Shown here: piece after piece, positions 1 to 10,200 of the stretch
Position numbering within the stretch: position 1 is the first letter of the stretch
Layout: each line of letters starts with the position of its first letter
Assembly (NCBI GenBank): GCA_903861125.1
Contig: CAIOTF010000041.1
Span: 1-64,000, forward strand
Length of the DNA stretch: 64,000 nt
Source: an uncultured Ignavibacteriota bacterium
Lineage (GTDB): Bacteria > Bacteroidota > Ignavibacteria > UBA10030 > UBA8401
Reading direction: 5' to 3'
Translations under genes and position numbers: made by a program
The notes under the pieces: model-generated
Database searches by the model: none
What the model was told of the DNA's origin: nothing
Seen by the model: the letters and a program-made list of their open reading frames with translations, nothing else

Positions 1-129
1 ACGGACTGTCGTGGAAAGCGTAAGATGTTGAATGGAAAGTCTCGACTTGCTCACGCAAAGGTCAGGGGGCTTCATCCGGACTGGTTGAAGAACTGCCTTA
101 AAATCGCTAAAATCAGCAACCGAAAATAG
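1..129 (+). CDS. Possible 3' end of an upstream gene (partial)
   Basis: Frame 1 is open from the first base to a TAG at 127-129, giving 42 residues of a lysine/arginine-rich tail with the segment GLHPDWLKNCLKIAKI. The other two forward frames stop within the first 30 bases. I do not recognise the family, and 42 codons could be open by chance. It is listed because nothing else explains the window edge; 130-249 then holds only AT-rich sequence ahead of the next gene. Confidence 0.3.
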   Translation, partial: TDCRGKRKMLNGKSRLAHAKVRGLHPDWLKNCLKIAKISNRK

Positions 130-249
130 ACACGCTTACGCATTTACGTTATAGCAAGATCAACTATAATTGTGTATGCTCTTTTTACGATACACCAATG
201 ATTTATTTTGAATACATCTAACGGCGATTCATTGTATACACTCTATCTT

Positions 250-2820
250 ATGATGTCACAGTGTTTTCAATTTTCACTCTTTGGGAAGATACACATTTTA
301 TTTGTCCTCCTTTTTGTATGTGTTTCGATCTTGAATTCACAGGAAAAAGAAACATGGGGTTTAGAATTTTCGGAGGGGAAACCGAATGTTATTGAAACAA
401 CGCTGGATCTAACGTCTGAAAAGCCTATTACTTTTGATAAAGAACTTCGATTAGAATTTGATATTTCCATACTGCAAAACAATACGTACGGAAATATTGC
501 CGAGTTTCGCGATGACAAAAATGCATTCAGATCCAATTTGGTCTATTATCATCACACAAATACAGATACGTCGTATATACAACTGAATATCAACGGTCGT
601 TCGTCAAAATTGATTATCCCTTTTGTAAAGAAAAACCTACACCGAGGCACTTGGCATTCGATACAATTGTATTTCGAACGAAAGTCCCGCAAAATCACAA
701 TGCTCTGCGACAATAGTCACTTCTTCTCCGATACCGTTCGATTTATATATCCTCCCGCAATGAACATTATCTTTGGCGGATACGAAAAAGAGCGCGACAC
801 TCCCCCGATGATTATCCGTGACATACGGATTGAGATTGATGATTCGCCCGCTTCGCCGAGACACGATCACTGGTGGAAACTAAACGAGATTGAAGGAATC
901 AGTGCAATCGACTGTGTAACAGGTGGGAATAGTGCAACAACATTACCGGTATGGAATGGCAATAATTTTTTCCGATGGCGTCAGCGCGGCGTGGTAACGG
1001 TGCCAAACGATGCCGGAGGGTCTTTTTCGGGTACGAAATTCTCATTCCCCGCAAAAAAAGTAATGACGGAATATAATATTCTGACAAATGCGATCACGAA
1101 AGTGACGTATGGAAACGAACGCCCATCGCGAGCAATCTATTCGGTGCATATACAGAATACCGTTGGCGTGTACCATGGAGGGGGCGGACAGATATCGTTG
1201 CTGAACAGAGAAACGAATACCTGGTCATTCATCGATGACCGGTTCGATGATGACATGCATTTCTATGGAACAACAAAATTTGTAGATACCGTGAATAACA
1301 AAGCGTATGCATTTGGGGGGTATGGATGGCATACGGCCAAAAGCATGCTCCGTCAATTCAATTTCCGGGTTCATCAATGGGATACGATACCGCTGGAAAA
1401 TAAAAGCAAGTATTCCGAGCGTATGAATGTCTGTATTGCACCGGCGAATGAAAACGGAAAATATTACGTTTTAGGGGGGATTGGCAACGCAACCGGGAAA
1501 CAGCAGGATGGATTCAATCCCATCAATGATCTTTGGTCGCTGACGCTGAATCCGGGCAGACTGAAAAAAATCAGCGATATTATCCTTCCGCCGGAAGTGA
1601 AGGATATCTCCTGGCCGAGCGGTCCGATGTGGTTCGTCGTAAAAAACGACTCGGTGTTTTATTGTCTGGCGAAACTTGCAGAACGAAAGCACGATGAAAA
1701 AGAAACGCTGAGTGTATATCAAATATATACATCTTCATTGGATTCAATGATGTTGCGTGCTGCCGGCGAAAAGTTATATGTTAAAAATAATGAATGTTTA
1801 AGCGGAATATTTGACTCGCCGCTAACCAAAGAACTGATTGTTCTGCGTTCACAAAGCAGTTCCGCAACTGATTCCGTCCGCTATGAGATTCTTACGTTAT
1901 CTCTGCCACCGTACCGTGTAAGTGAGTACGAATATTCGGCTGCTGCACTCGAACGTACAACGTCCGCTTATTGGTACGGCGGTTTCGGATTATTGGTAGG
2001 CATTACGTTTACCCTCACGTTATTTTATAGAAAGAATCTGCAATTGCAGCCGGTACAACGTATGCCGGTAGTTTCCGGCCCTGACCGAATGACAGATCTT
2101 CCAGTACACGTTTCATCGGCAATAAATATTTTTGGGCGGTTTGAAGTGATCGACAAGAACGGAATCGATATTTCACAAACATTCTCCCCCTTAATGAAGC
2201 AATTGCTTGTCGTGTTGATCATCCACAGCAATCACAAAAAGAGGCCGCTGACCACGTCCGAACTGTCGAAGTTCTTCTGGATCGATTCTGAATTGGACCA
2301 TGCAAAAAATTCCCGTGGTGTTGCATTAAAGCGGCTGCGTAAATTATTGGAGCATGTTGATGATGTAGAAATAGTTCAAGTAAATCATCTTTGGCATATT
2401 CTTATACAGCAAGGAACCCGCTGCGATTATTTTGAATACATCCGATTGCGTGATTCCCGAAGCGGCAATTCTGAATGGCAGCATAAATTTGTGGAAGTAG
2501 CGGAGCGTGGTATGCTTGCTCATGAGCTTTCGTATGAATGGCTCGATCCGGTACGGGCCTCGCTATTGGATGACATAGAAATAATATGTCGTGAAATCAT
2601 TAGGAGCGATGCCGATGAACCGTTTAAATTGCAAACCGCCCGGGCGCTGTTGCTGTGGGATTCAATCAACGAAAATGCATTGATCACAGTGATCAATATT
2701 CTTGTTGCGCAAAAAAAGATCAATCTTGCAAAGGAAGTGTATAAACAATTCTGCTCCGAGTATAAAAAGATAATGGATAAAACGTACTCACGGGCATTTG
2801 AAGATCATGTCACCCGGTGA
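250..2820 (+). CDS. Membrane-spanning LamG/Kelch protein with cytoplasmic winged-helix output
   Basis: Probable one-component transmembrane transcription regulator of 856 residues. A signal sequence ends near NSQ-E. It is followed by a concanavalin A/LamG-like segment (about 40-220), then Kelch-like repeats with GG and W motifs (ALLRFGGYGW-type blocks such as KAYAFGGYGW, KYYVLGGIGN). A single membrane helix follows near residues 575-600 (FGLLVGITFTLTLFY). The cytoplasmic part starts with INIFGRFEV and a winged-helix-like stretch (LTTSELSKFFW, RGVALKRLRKLL), as in OmpR/SARP-type DNA-binding domains, and ends in a helical region that could be TPR/BTAD-like. The track begins at TTG 208; I prefer ATG 250 because it gives a signal peptide of normal length, with ATG 253 also possible. 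No kinase or receiver is visible, so sensing and DNA binding appear to be in one chain. Ligand and targets are unknown; the two exported proteins downstream are plausible targets. Confidence 0.75.
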   Translation: MMSQCFQFSLFGKIHILFVLLFVCVSILNSQEKETWGLEFSEGKPNVIETTLDLTSEKPITFDKELRLEFDISILQNNTYGNIAEFRDDKNAFRSNLVYYHHTNTDTSYIQLNINGRSSKLIIPFVKKNLHRGTWHSIQLYFERKSRKITMLCDNSHFFSDTVRFIYPPAMNIIFGGYEKERDTPPMIIRDIRIEIDDSPASPRHDHWWKLNEIEGISAIDCVTGGNSATTLPVWNGNNFFRWRQRGVVTVPNDAGGSFSGTKFSFPAKKVMTEYNILTNAITKVTYGNERPSRAIYSVHIQNTVGVYHGGGGQISLLNRETNTWSFIDDRFDDDMHFYGTTKFVDTVNNKAYAFGGYGWHTAKSMLRQFNFRVHQWDTIPLENKSKYSERMNVCIAPANENGKYYVLGGIGNATGKQQDGFNPINDLWSLTLNPGRLKKISDIILPPEVKDISWPSGPMWFVVKNDSVFYCLAKLAERKHDEKETLSVYQIYTSSLDSMMLRAAGEKLYVKNNECLSGIFDSPLTKELIVLRSQSSSATDSVRYEILTLSLPPYRVSEYEYSAAALERTTSAYWYGGFGLLVGITFTLTLFYRKNLQLQPVQRMPVVSGPDRMTDLPVHVSSAINIFGRFEVIDKNGIDISQTFSPLMKQLLVVLIIHSNHKKRPLTTSELSKFFWIDSELDHAKNSRGVALKRLRKLLEHVDDVEIVQVNHLWHILIQQGTRCDYFEYIRLRDSRSGNSEWQHKFVEVAERGMLAHELSYEWLDPVRASLLDDIEIICREIIRSDADEPFKLQTARALLLWDSINENALITVINILVAQKKINLAKEVYKQFCSEYKKIMDKTYSRAFEDHVTR

Positions 2821-2944
2821 CCGAACGATAATATCCCAATCAGTTTCTCTTTTATTGATGTAACCATCACAATACTTCAAAGTTCCGCAATCAAGATATA
2901 ATTGTCCGCTGTAAAATATCGATAATTATTTCTTTTAACCCACG

Positions 2945-2980
2945 CTGTAATCTTTCCTGTAACCTGTGCGGTAACCTGCC
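2945..2980. repeat. Three tandem 12-bp repeats (operator-like)
   Basis: Three adjacent 12-mers read CTGTAATCTTTC, CTGTAACCTGTG and CGGTAACCTGCC, sharing a GTAAyCT core at exact 12-bp spacing. Near-helical phasing of identical cores is what a cooperatively binding DNA-binding protein would need. Function is inferred. Confidence 0.5.
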
Positions 2981-3033
2981 GACGGTATCTTTATAGCTGC
3001 AAATTGCCGTAAAAAATATTTATCGTTTCGATG

Positions 3034-3120
3034 CATTTTTACGAACTTGCGTAGTTGACACTTGATAAAATATTTATCATGAGTAGGCAAAATACATTTT
3101 TACGAACATACGTAGTTGAC
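3034..3120. repeat. Pair of 26-bp direct repeats, period 61 bp
   Basis: CATTTTTACGAAC followed by TTG or ATA and then CGTAGTTGAC occurs at 3034-3059 and 3095-3120; 23 of 26 positions match. The preceding AAAATATTTATC is also shared (about 3013 and 3067), so the whole unit looks like an imperfect tandem duplication. The core has a short ACG...CGT dyad. Confidence 0.6.
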
Positions 3121-3144
3121 GGTGGGGCTATTAACTTGTATTAA
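3116..3144 (+). promoter_or_regulatory. Possible sigma70-like promoter of the lipoprotein gene
   Basis: TTGACG at 3116-3121 and TATTAA at 3139-3144 are separated by 17 bp and lie about 120 bp upstream of the start at 3267. The -35-like element is the end of the second 26-bp repeat. Primary promoters in Bacteroidota often differ from this consensus, so the call is tentative. Confidence 0.3.
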
Positions 3145-3266
3145 TGTAGTACTGTTTATCTAAAACAGTTGGATCCTGAGTTTTACGTCGAATGATACAT
3201 TTGCCAACAATTTGTCATTCACTAGTAATTATGTTGGTAATAAAAATAATGCAGAGAGGTTGATAT

Positions 3267-4889
3267 ATGTACATAAAAAAAATAACACTTTTGCTGATCA
3301 TTGCGTCTCTGATGTCATTGATCATTGGTTGCAGCAGCTCAAAGCCGACAATTGAGGAAAAGCCAATTATTGAGAAACCAATTGCAGAGAAACCAATTAC
3401 TGATAAGCCATCGGTGAATAAATCATTGATGTTTACGGAACTTGGCTCAAAAATAGCGGCCTCTATAGTGCCAAATTTCAACGCATTAAAATTAAGGGAG
3501 AATTTGAATTCGCTCTATATCGCAAGGGTGGACGATCTGGTCCTTAGTGGAAAATACAGTCAATTTAACAGTGACGATGCATTCATCGAAAACGGGATTA
3601 TTGCTGGACTCCTCAATTCCGGGATCAAACTAACTGAAAAACTCAGCTCCATTAATCTTCGGGATGCTGCCGATGTGGATTATAACACAATGCCCAAGAG
3701 GGCATTCTATCAGCATACTCTTAATTTGAATGATCTTAGTCAGTTAAAGCAGGACAAAATAACATCGCATGTTCTTCTCTATAATGTGATCAAACGATCG
3801 GATAATGGATCGGGAGCATTGGTGTATTTCAGGGTGATCGATATCAATAGTTATAAGATCGTTCTCTCAGAACTGGTGAACGTGAATATGAACGACGGCA
3901 AATGGGAGGATGAACTTAAAAAGGATACTAAAGCGAGCGGGTATGCATCGTCGTATCAAAAAATAGTGGATGAACTCAAAAAGAAAAGGACATTGATCGA
4001 GACAATAAAATCGAATGTAACGCAATGCATTCTGGTGAACATCGATCTTTTGAACGTCAGTAATTTGTATAAGACGCCTATAGATCTGAAATCGATGGCG
4101 CGGGAAGATGCGATAACCACTTTTATGGTTGATGTCTCTAAGGACGGAAAAGCTTCGATCTACGAAAAGACAAAGAATATCGTCTTTAAGTATCCTTCGG
4201 TCTATAAAAATATTGTATTCAATACCAATCCGTTGATCTACGAAGACTGGCAGGAATATTTTGACAATATCGGATATCCCGATGTGATGTTCTACAGAAC
4301 AAATCTTGACAGTACGCTTTCGCTCTATCATGTAAATGCCAAGAATTCCGGTGAAGTATCGTTCTATGATTATACGGAAATTGAACGGAAAATCAATTCG
4401 ACCGAAAGTTCATTCAATCTGTTTTCGAAGATCGTCAGTCACAAAATGTTCAAAGATGAAAAACTATTGAAACTAATTAAAGGAAAAAGGATCATTTTGG
4501 TTGACGGCGACGGTATGACCACAAATTTTTCAAGTTTTGAGAAAACCAGGCAATTGTATGATTACCAGCAGTGTGCAATAGAGGAGGGGATGGCATCGGC
4601 AATCATAAGCAACTCAAACACGACAAAAGTGGTTGAAAAACTGAAAACGTTGTATTACAAGAGGGATGCGATGTATGCCAGCAGAGTATTTTACCCTAAT
4701 CCCCTGTATTTGGATAACTGGAAGCAATTGAAGGATGCGTACGGTGTTGATCTGGTACTGGTCTACAACAATACGATAAATTATTCTTCTCCAGGCGATG
4801 CCAAACAAAATCTCTCCAAAATCTCCGTCGCTTTTCGTCTGATCGATCTGACCGATGGGTCCATACTGTATGCAAATTTTCTGAACTAA
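3267..4889 (+). CDS. Exported lipoprotein with EKPI repeats, unknown function
   Basis: A 540-residue protein with a type II signal sequence and lipobox (SLIIGCSSS), so it is probably membrane-anchored outside the cytoplasm. Directly after the lipid-anchored cysteine comes a low-complexity run of five-residue units (EEKPI, IEKPI, AEKPI, TDKPS), probably a flexible linker. The rest is charged and shows no domain I recognise, although two halves (about 60-250 and 300-520) repeat themes such as SLYIARVDD / AMYASRVFY and a VLLYNVI/LVLVYNN strand, which suggests an internal duplication. ATG 3267 is preceded by AGAGAGG at suitable spacing. It lies 19 bp upstream of another exported protein and is probably co-transcribed with it. 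Confidence 0.75.
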   Translation: MYIKKITLLLIIASLMSLIIGCSSSKPTIEEKPIIEKPIAEKPITDKPSVNKSLMFTELGSKIAASIVPNFNALKLRENLNSLYIARVDDLVLSGKYSQFNSDDAFIENGIIAGLLNSGIKLTEKLSSINLRDAADVDYNTMPKRAFYQHTLNLNDLSQLKQDKITSHVLLYNVIKRSDNGSGALVYFRVIDINSYKIVLSELVNVNMNDGKWEDELKKDTKASGYASSYQKIVDELKKKRTLIETIKSNVTQCILVNIDLLNVSNLYKTPIDLKSMAREDAITTFMVDVSKDGKASIYEKTKNIVFKYPSVYKNIVFNTNPLIYEDWQEYFDNIGYPDVMFYRTNLDSTLSLYHVNAKNSGEVSFYDYTEIERKINSTESSFNLFSKIVSHKMFKDEKLLKLIKGKRIILVDGDGMTTNFSSFEKTRQLYDYQQCAIEEGMASAIISNSNTTKVVEKLKTLYYKRDAMYASRVFYPNPLYLDNWKQLKDAYGVDLVLVYNNTINYSSPGDAKQNLSKISVAFRLIDLTDGSILYANFLN

Positions 4890-4908
4890 TAATACAAGGG
4901 AATATTCC

Positions 4909-6591
4909 ATGAAAAAAATATTTATATTCATCACCCTGCTGATTCTGCAATCGCAATCCTTGTTTTCGCAAGGATTTACCGTTGCCGATAAGCCCAATGT
5001 GTATGTTTACATCTTTACTCATTACTATAATCCTCAAAACGTATTTATCAAAGATACGGTAAAGTCACGTGACTCCGTGACAACATCACTTCAACTTACC
5101 ATGATAAATCCACAGGTTGCTTCCTCAATGGTATCATCGGCCCTTGCAAAATGGGATTTTCAAGTGATTGTTGAATCGATGCAAAAAAGAATATCGTCAA
5201 GAGGATATAATGGGGACAATGTATCAGAGCTGTTGAAAAGTAAAAGCGCAAAAGAGGCCGACTATATTATTGTCGGCGAATTCGGGCATACTCCATCATC
5301 ACTTGATCTTGACATTAAGGTATACGACGTAAAACTCCAGAATTTTATATACCGCAGCAATGTGAAACCGGAAAAAGAAATATCAAACTACCGCAAAAGT
5401 ATTGAGGAATCAATCGAAGGTTTTGTTGATATAGTAAAACCGGCTCACGCAGGATATGTATCCTTTCTGGCGGATAGTCTTTGCGCCGAGGATATTAATC
5501 CCAATATGGTGTTTTATAAACCGGCAGAATTACTTGTCGACAATAAACTTATGCCGACAAGCGATAAATTATTTTTAGAAACACCGGTCTATATGATTGA
5601 TTCTCTGGGTATGAGTATATTGTATAAAAAGAAGGATGCATCCGTCGCATTATTAAATGATTACAAAGAGATCCTGCAGGATTCGGTGAAGAGACCAAAA
5701 AAATATCTCATCTTCTCTGTGAAACCATTCTGGCAGGGTAAATATGACATTAGATTCTATACAATAAGCAATCGTGAAATTAATGCACAGGTAAGCGTAA
5801 AAGCGGGAAGAATAACCATTGCACATCTGCCCGGATGCACACATTCAATGGATACAGCAAAAGTGGAGCCGATTGTGAAATTCTCTTCGGGAAATATTAA
5901 AATAGAGAATATGATCAACGGTTATACCGCTTTTTTATCGGGCTTATCAAAATCACCGGCGAAAGAATCTAGAGGTTTTTCCGGTAGTCCGAACGGGATA
6001 TCGAAGCCGACCGTTAAAGATAAAAACTATGCGGGTAATATTGACACCATACAATTTTTTTACTGCTACAATGATAGTGGGAAAATTAAATATTCGGTCT
6101 CTCCGACCAATGACATTAAGGATATGCCGTTTTCAACAGACAGCACAAGAATTACTGTTCAGCAAAACAGCATCATGATCGAGAACATCAATCTTGGTCA
6201 ATATCTGTTTTCCGGATCGATGAAAGGTCAGGAATCCTTTCCAGGTAAACTAAATGTAACATATTATCAGTATACGAAAATTGTAAACCTGACCGAGAAT
6301 GCCAGAGCGGCTACAATTTCAATGATACAAAAATCGCGCGACAGCGCGGCGGCAAAGCAAATGGTGGTCTATTTAGATCCTTTCCCGGATGAAAATGCCG
6401 GCCAATATTCGCTCTTTATTAACGATGAAGCCTCACCGTTTATTGTCGCAAAGAATGTCGGGGAAGTGCATATTTTCTATAATCAGGAAATCAGTAAGAT
6501 CAGAGGGATCAATGCAAAGGGGGAGAAATCAACAAGTATGGATTTGACGACAGTTAAATCCAAACAATACGGGGAGCTAAAGTTTAAATAG
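4909..6591 (+). CDS. Exported protein of unknown function
   Basis: A 560-residue protein with a clear N-terminal signal peptide (FIFITLLILQSQSLFSQG) and no lipobox. The first 180 residues (KSAKEADYIIVGEFGHTPSSLD...KVYDVK) resemble exported proteins that report on a named set of parameters, but I cannot name a family. The C-terminal part is beta-rich (YLDPFPDENAGQYSLFINDE). It starts 19 bp after the preceding lipoprotein gene and ends just before a strong terminator, so the two form a transcription unit. No enzymatic motif is visible. Confidence 0.7.
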   Translation: MKKIFIFITLLILQSQSLFSQGFTVADKPNVYVYIFTHYYNPQNVFIKDTVKSRDSVTTSLQLTMINPQVASSMVSSALAKWDFQVIVESMQKRISSRGYNGDNVSELLKSKSAKEADYIIVGEFGHTPSSLDLDIKVYDVKLQNFIYRSNVKPEKEISNYRKSIEESIEGFVDIVKPAHAGYVSFLADSLCAEDINPNMVFYKPAELLVDNKLMPTSDKLFLETPVYMIDSLGMSILYKKKDASVALLNDYKEILQDSVKRPKKYLIFSVKPFWQGKYDIRFYTISNREINAQVSVKAGRITIAHLPGCTHSMDTAKVEPIVKFSSGNIKIENMINGYTAFLSGLSKSPAKESRGFSGSPNGISKPTVKDKNYAGNIDTIQFFYCYNDSGKIKYSVSPTNDIKDMPFSTDSTRITVQQNSIMIENINLGQYLFSGSMKGQESFPGKLNVTYYQYTKIVNLTENARAATISMIQKSRDSAAAKQMVVYLDPFPDENAGQYSLFINDEASPFIVAKNVGEVHIFYNQEISKIRGINAKGEKSTSMDLTTVKSKQYGELKFK

Positions 6592-6636
6592 CTGCCGTTA
6601 AAAAGATCCTCTCATTGCAATAGCAACATATATTTT

Positions 6637-6694
6637 CTGACCGGTCATTCCCGCACGGATACATATACGGGGATGGCCGGTCAGATTGTTTTTT
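6637..6694 (+). terminator. Rho-independent terminator after the 4909-6591 gene
   Basis: A 17-bp stem (CTGACCGGTCATTCCCG paired with CGGGGATGGCCGGTCAG, two G-U pairs only) is followed by ATTGTTTTTT. It begins 46 bp after the stop codon and closes the first transcription unit. Confidence 0.9.
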
Positions 6695-7261
6695 CTAATG
6701 ACGCTGCAAGATGTGAGTAATCAAAAATTAACCCATGCATTAATACAATACACTTTCTGAAAGAATGCGGTATGTTATCGATTTTGTTTTCGCAAACTGT
6801 CGCTGAACATCAATTCCAATGAAAAAGTCATAGATACCAAGGTTTTGCTCAGTTTTAGAATTTACATACCGTGAATTTTTAATCAATTTGCTATTCCATT
6901 GAAATAAAAATGATCCCTGCTGATACTGGCCGGGATTATCTGTTTTAAAGGGTGGTTTAGCTGCTTATAACAGCGTCACTGAGGTTACTTTTAGCCGGTA
7001 AAGTATACGGTTTAATTATAGGATCACTGAATCATTTTACTTTGATGTTTTTGGCGTATAACATCAAGAAAGCCAATAAGTTATGGCGGAATTACAGTTG
7101 CGCAGAAAGAGAATCTTTGATACATTAAACCGTTCATATCAGAGATACTCACAGGATCCTTTCCCGGAATACTTTTTACCCGTTGCTGCATCAAGAATCA
7201 TTTCAACGTTCGCATGTATGCCGTATTTCCTGCAATGCCATTCTAAATAGCGTACAGTACA
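6695..7261. other. Intergenic stretch of about 570 bp, one possible gene remnant
   Basis: No intact gene is seen. The only coding-like signal is a 74-codon open minus-strand frame without a start codon (listed separately). The remainder is AT-rich leader sequence for the kinase at 7262. The track ORF at 7183-8001 is a shadow of that kinase. Confidence 0.5.
6740..6964 (-). pseudogene. Possible remnant of a protein C-terminus
   Basis: On the minus strand, 74 sense codons lie between a TAA at 6965-6967 and a TAA at 6740-6742. They contain no Met codon but read like protein, with segments such as NPGQYQQGSFLFQWNSKLI and GIYDFFIGIDVQRQFAKTK. The alternating aromatic/polar pattern would fit the last strands of an outer-membrane barrel or exported beta protein. 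It was not in the track because it lacks a start. A chance open frame cannot be excluded. Confidence 0.3.
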
Positions 7262-10200
7262 ATGATCTCCATAAAAAAAATATTTTCCGGTCTTCGTTTT
7301 TCCCTGAACCAGATGTGGATCATTTTTGCCGGAACGCTCATCGCACTTCTCTTCGCTTTGTATGTCTACGAATCCGAAACTGCCGATGCATCTGCCGTGG
7401 CCCGTTCACAGGCCGTTGCCTTTATCGAAAAAAATCTGCTGCTCAATCATTGGGATATCGCCGATTTCGATCTTTTTATAAAAACGGAAGAATTACCGCC
7501 ACAGAATCTGTACAGCGCACACGATACGGCATACCGGCAATTCAAGGGGGTGACCAAGGTAAATCCGGCCAGCATTCTGCGGTTGTTCGAGAAACAGAAC
7601 TCAGCATCCTCCGGTATTCAGGGGAAACTTGTTCGTATACATTCTCCAATAACAGAACATCAACCCGATGCCTGGGAATCGGGAAATTTATCACACTCCG
7701 AATATGCAGGGGAAGACGTCACGCATTTGCAGCAAACCGGTGCGGAGATCTCTATGCGTCTTTTCCGTCCGCTCCGGATCGATCAGCGCTGCTTCGGATG
7801 TCATACAGATTGGTCCGGCAAAGAGAACGAAATATTTTGCGGTATCAGCGTGACAGTGCCGATGAATCAGTTTATTACCATGAGGAACAGACACGTGATG
7901 AACGCCGGTATGATCCTTGCCGGTATTTGGAGCATTGGAATAATCGGGTTCGTTATCTTTACGCAGCGTTACAACAGACGGACGAAGGAAAACGAGATTA
8001 AATTCAAGGAGATGTTCGATGAAGCTCCGGTCGGCTATCATGAAATTGATTCAAAAGGTCGCATCACGCGAGTGAATCGGACCGAACTGGCCATACTTGG
8101 ATATACCGAGGCTGAGATGATCGGGCAGTATGTCTGGAAGTTCGTGTCCGACGAAACAAGTTCGCAACATTCCGTGATTGAAAAACTTTCCGGTGTGCAA
8201 GCGCCGGCAAAAGGATCCGAGCGAACGTATATGCGAAAAGACCGGAGTGCAATGCCTGTATTGCTTGAGGACCGGATCCTGCAGGATACCAGAGGAACGA
8301 TCACCGGAATCCGCACAACAATTCAGGATATTACCTCGTTGAAGGAGCTGCAGCGGGCGATCCAGGGGGCGGCAACATCGCTTGAGGCGGTTATCGAGAC
8401 CATTGGTGAAGGCATCTCGCTGAGCGATGCGCACGGACATTTTGAGATCTTTAATTCCACTCTTGAAACCATACTGGGTTATACCAAGGCAGAGGCGAAC
8501 AGTGTTGCAGATTTTTCATCGCTGATCTACCCGCTGGAAGAGCAGCGTCAAGCAGCGCTGGACGGATTAAAGACGCTGCTGGATGAACGGAAGACGCACG
8601 ATGTTGAAACAACGATCCGCAGCAAAGACGGAACAGTGAAAACACTGCTGGTATCGAGTGCAATCATCGACTTCAAAAATGAACAGATGTTCTTGACTGC
8701 ATGGAGGGATATTTCCCTGCGAAAAAAATCCGAACAGCTGCTGTCGGAGCAGCAACGGACCCTTCAGGCGATCACACAGTCGGCCGGGGATGCCATCTTG
8801 ATGATGGACAATGCCGGCACCATCTCGTTCTGGAATGCAGCGGCGGAACGTATCTTCGGCTGGACCGAAAAAGAGGCGATCGGAATGAATCTGCACTCGC
8901 TCATTGTTCCCGAACGCTTCCGCGAAAATCACAACAAGGCATTTCCAAAATTCCAGATCACCGGTGAAGGTGCCGCCATCGGCACGCAGCTTGATGTGCA
9001 GGCTATCAGAAAGGACGGAACGGAATTTGATGTTTCCCTTTCCCTTTCTGCGGTCCGTCTCAACGAGCAATGGCATGCCGTCGGCATGCTTCGCGATATT
9101 ACGGAGCAGAAGCGGATAGAACTGGTGCGTCAGGTTCAATACGATATTGCACACGCTGCAACGACCACGGAAAACAGCGAGGATTTCTTCGCATCGGTCC
9201 GTTCCAATCTCAGCAAACTCATCAACACTAAAAATTTCTATATTGCACTGTATGACGATCTCTCCGGCATGGTGTCATTTCCGTATTTCGTTGACGAGGA
9301 AGATCCTACTCCGCAGCCGCGGAATCTGGGGAAGGGTTTAACCGATTACGTTATACGGAGCGGCGAACCGTTGTTCGGCACCATAGAGAAGTGCAACGAA
9401 CTTGAAGCAGCCGGACACATCATTATCATCGGTTCGCCCAGTGCGTTGTGGCTCGGCGCGCCGCTTAAGATCGGCGAACATATTTTTGGTGCGATTGTTG
9501 TTCAAAGCTACGGCGATCCGGACTGCTATTCACGCGCAGATCTGCAGCTGCTCGATTTTGTCTCGAATCAAATATCACATTCGATCAACAGAAAACAGAC
9601 GGAAGAACAGATACGGAAACAATTTTCAATTATTGAAGAGAAGAATATCGAACTGGCGGAAGCACGCGATCAGGCGATGGAAGCAAGCAAGGCGAAAAGT
9701 TCATTCCTGGCGAATATGTCGCATGAACTCCGGACACCGCTGAATGCGATCATCGGATACAGCGAACTTCTTCTGGAAGAAATGGGGGATGCCGGTGAGA
9801 AGGGTTATACGCAGGATATCGAAAAGATCCGGATGGCGGGGAACAATCTTCTTTCACTGATCAATGATATTCTCGATCTGTCAAAGATCGAAGCGGGACG
9901 GATGGAACTGTTCATTGAGGAGTTCGATCTTCTTCATCTGCTGAAAGAGATCGATGCAACGATACAGCCGCTGGTGGATAAAAAATTGAACACATTAACT
10001 GTTCACGCACCCGAAAAATCGGTGATGCTCCGGCTTGATCATACTAAAGTACGTCAGATTATCTTTAATTTGCTTAGCAATTCATGCAAGTTCACCGAAA
10101 AAGGGGAGATCACCTTATCGGTTGCCGTGGAGACGGGGCAGAGCACGGGCACCGGGGATGTGATACGATTTTCCGTTAAGGATTCCGGCATCGGTATGAC

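Larger units (their letters stand above)
2821..3266. other. 446-bp intergenic region rich in short direct repeats
   Basis: No convincing ORF is present on either strand. The region carries a three-copy 12-bp tandem array (2945-2980), a pair of 26-bp repeats 61 bp apart (3034-3059 and 3095-3120), and a sigma70-like -35/-10 pair overlapping the second 26-bp copy. It separates a putative transmembrane DNA-binding protein from a lipoprotein gene, so it is a reasonable place to look for regulator binding. Confidence 0.6.

Noticed and set aside
7183-8001. 272-residue plus-strand ORF overlapping the hybrid kinase start
   Set aside because: It is the out-of-frame shadow of the kinase at 7262: Cys/Arg-rich with no domain, whereas the kinase frame has a full domain series.
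8567-9154. 195-residue minus-strand ORF inside the kinase
   Set aside because: Antisense shadow of the PAS-GAF region; His/Arg/Cys-rich composition and no recognisable motif.
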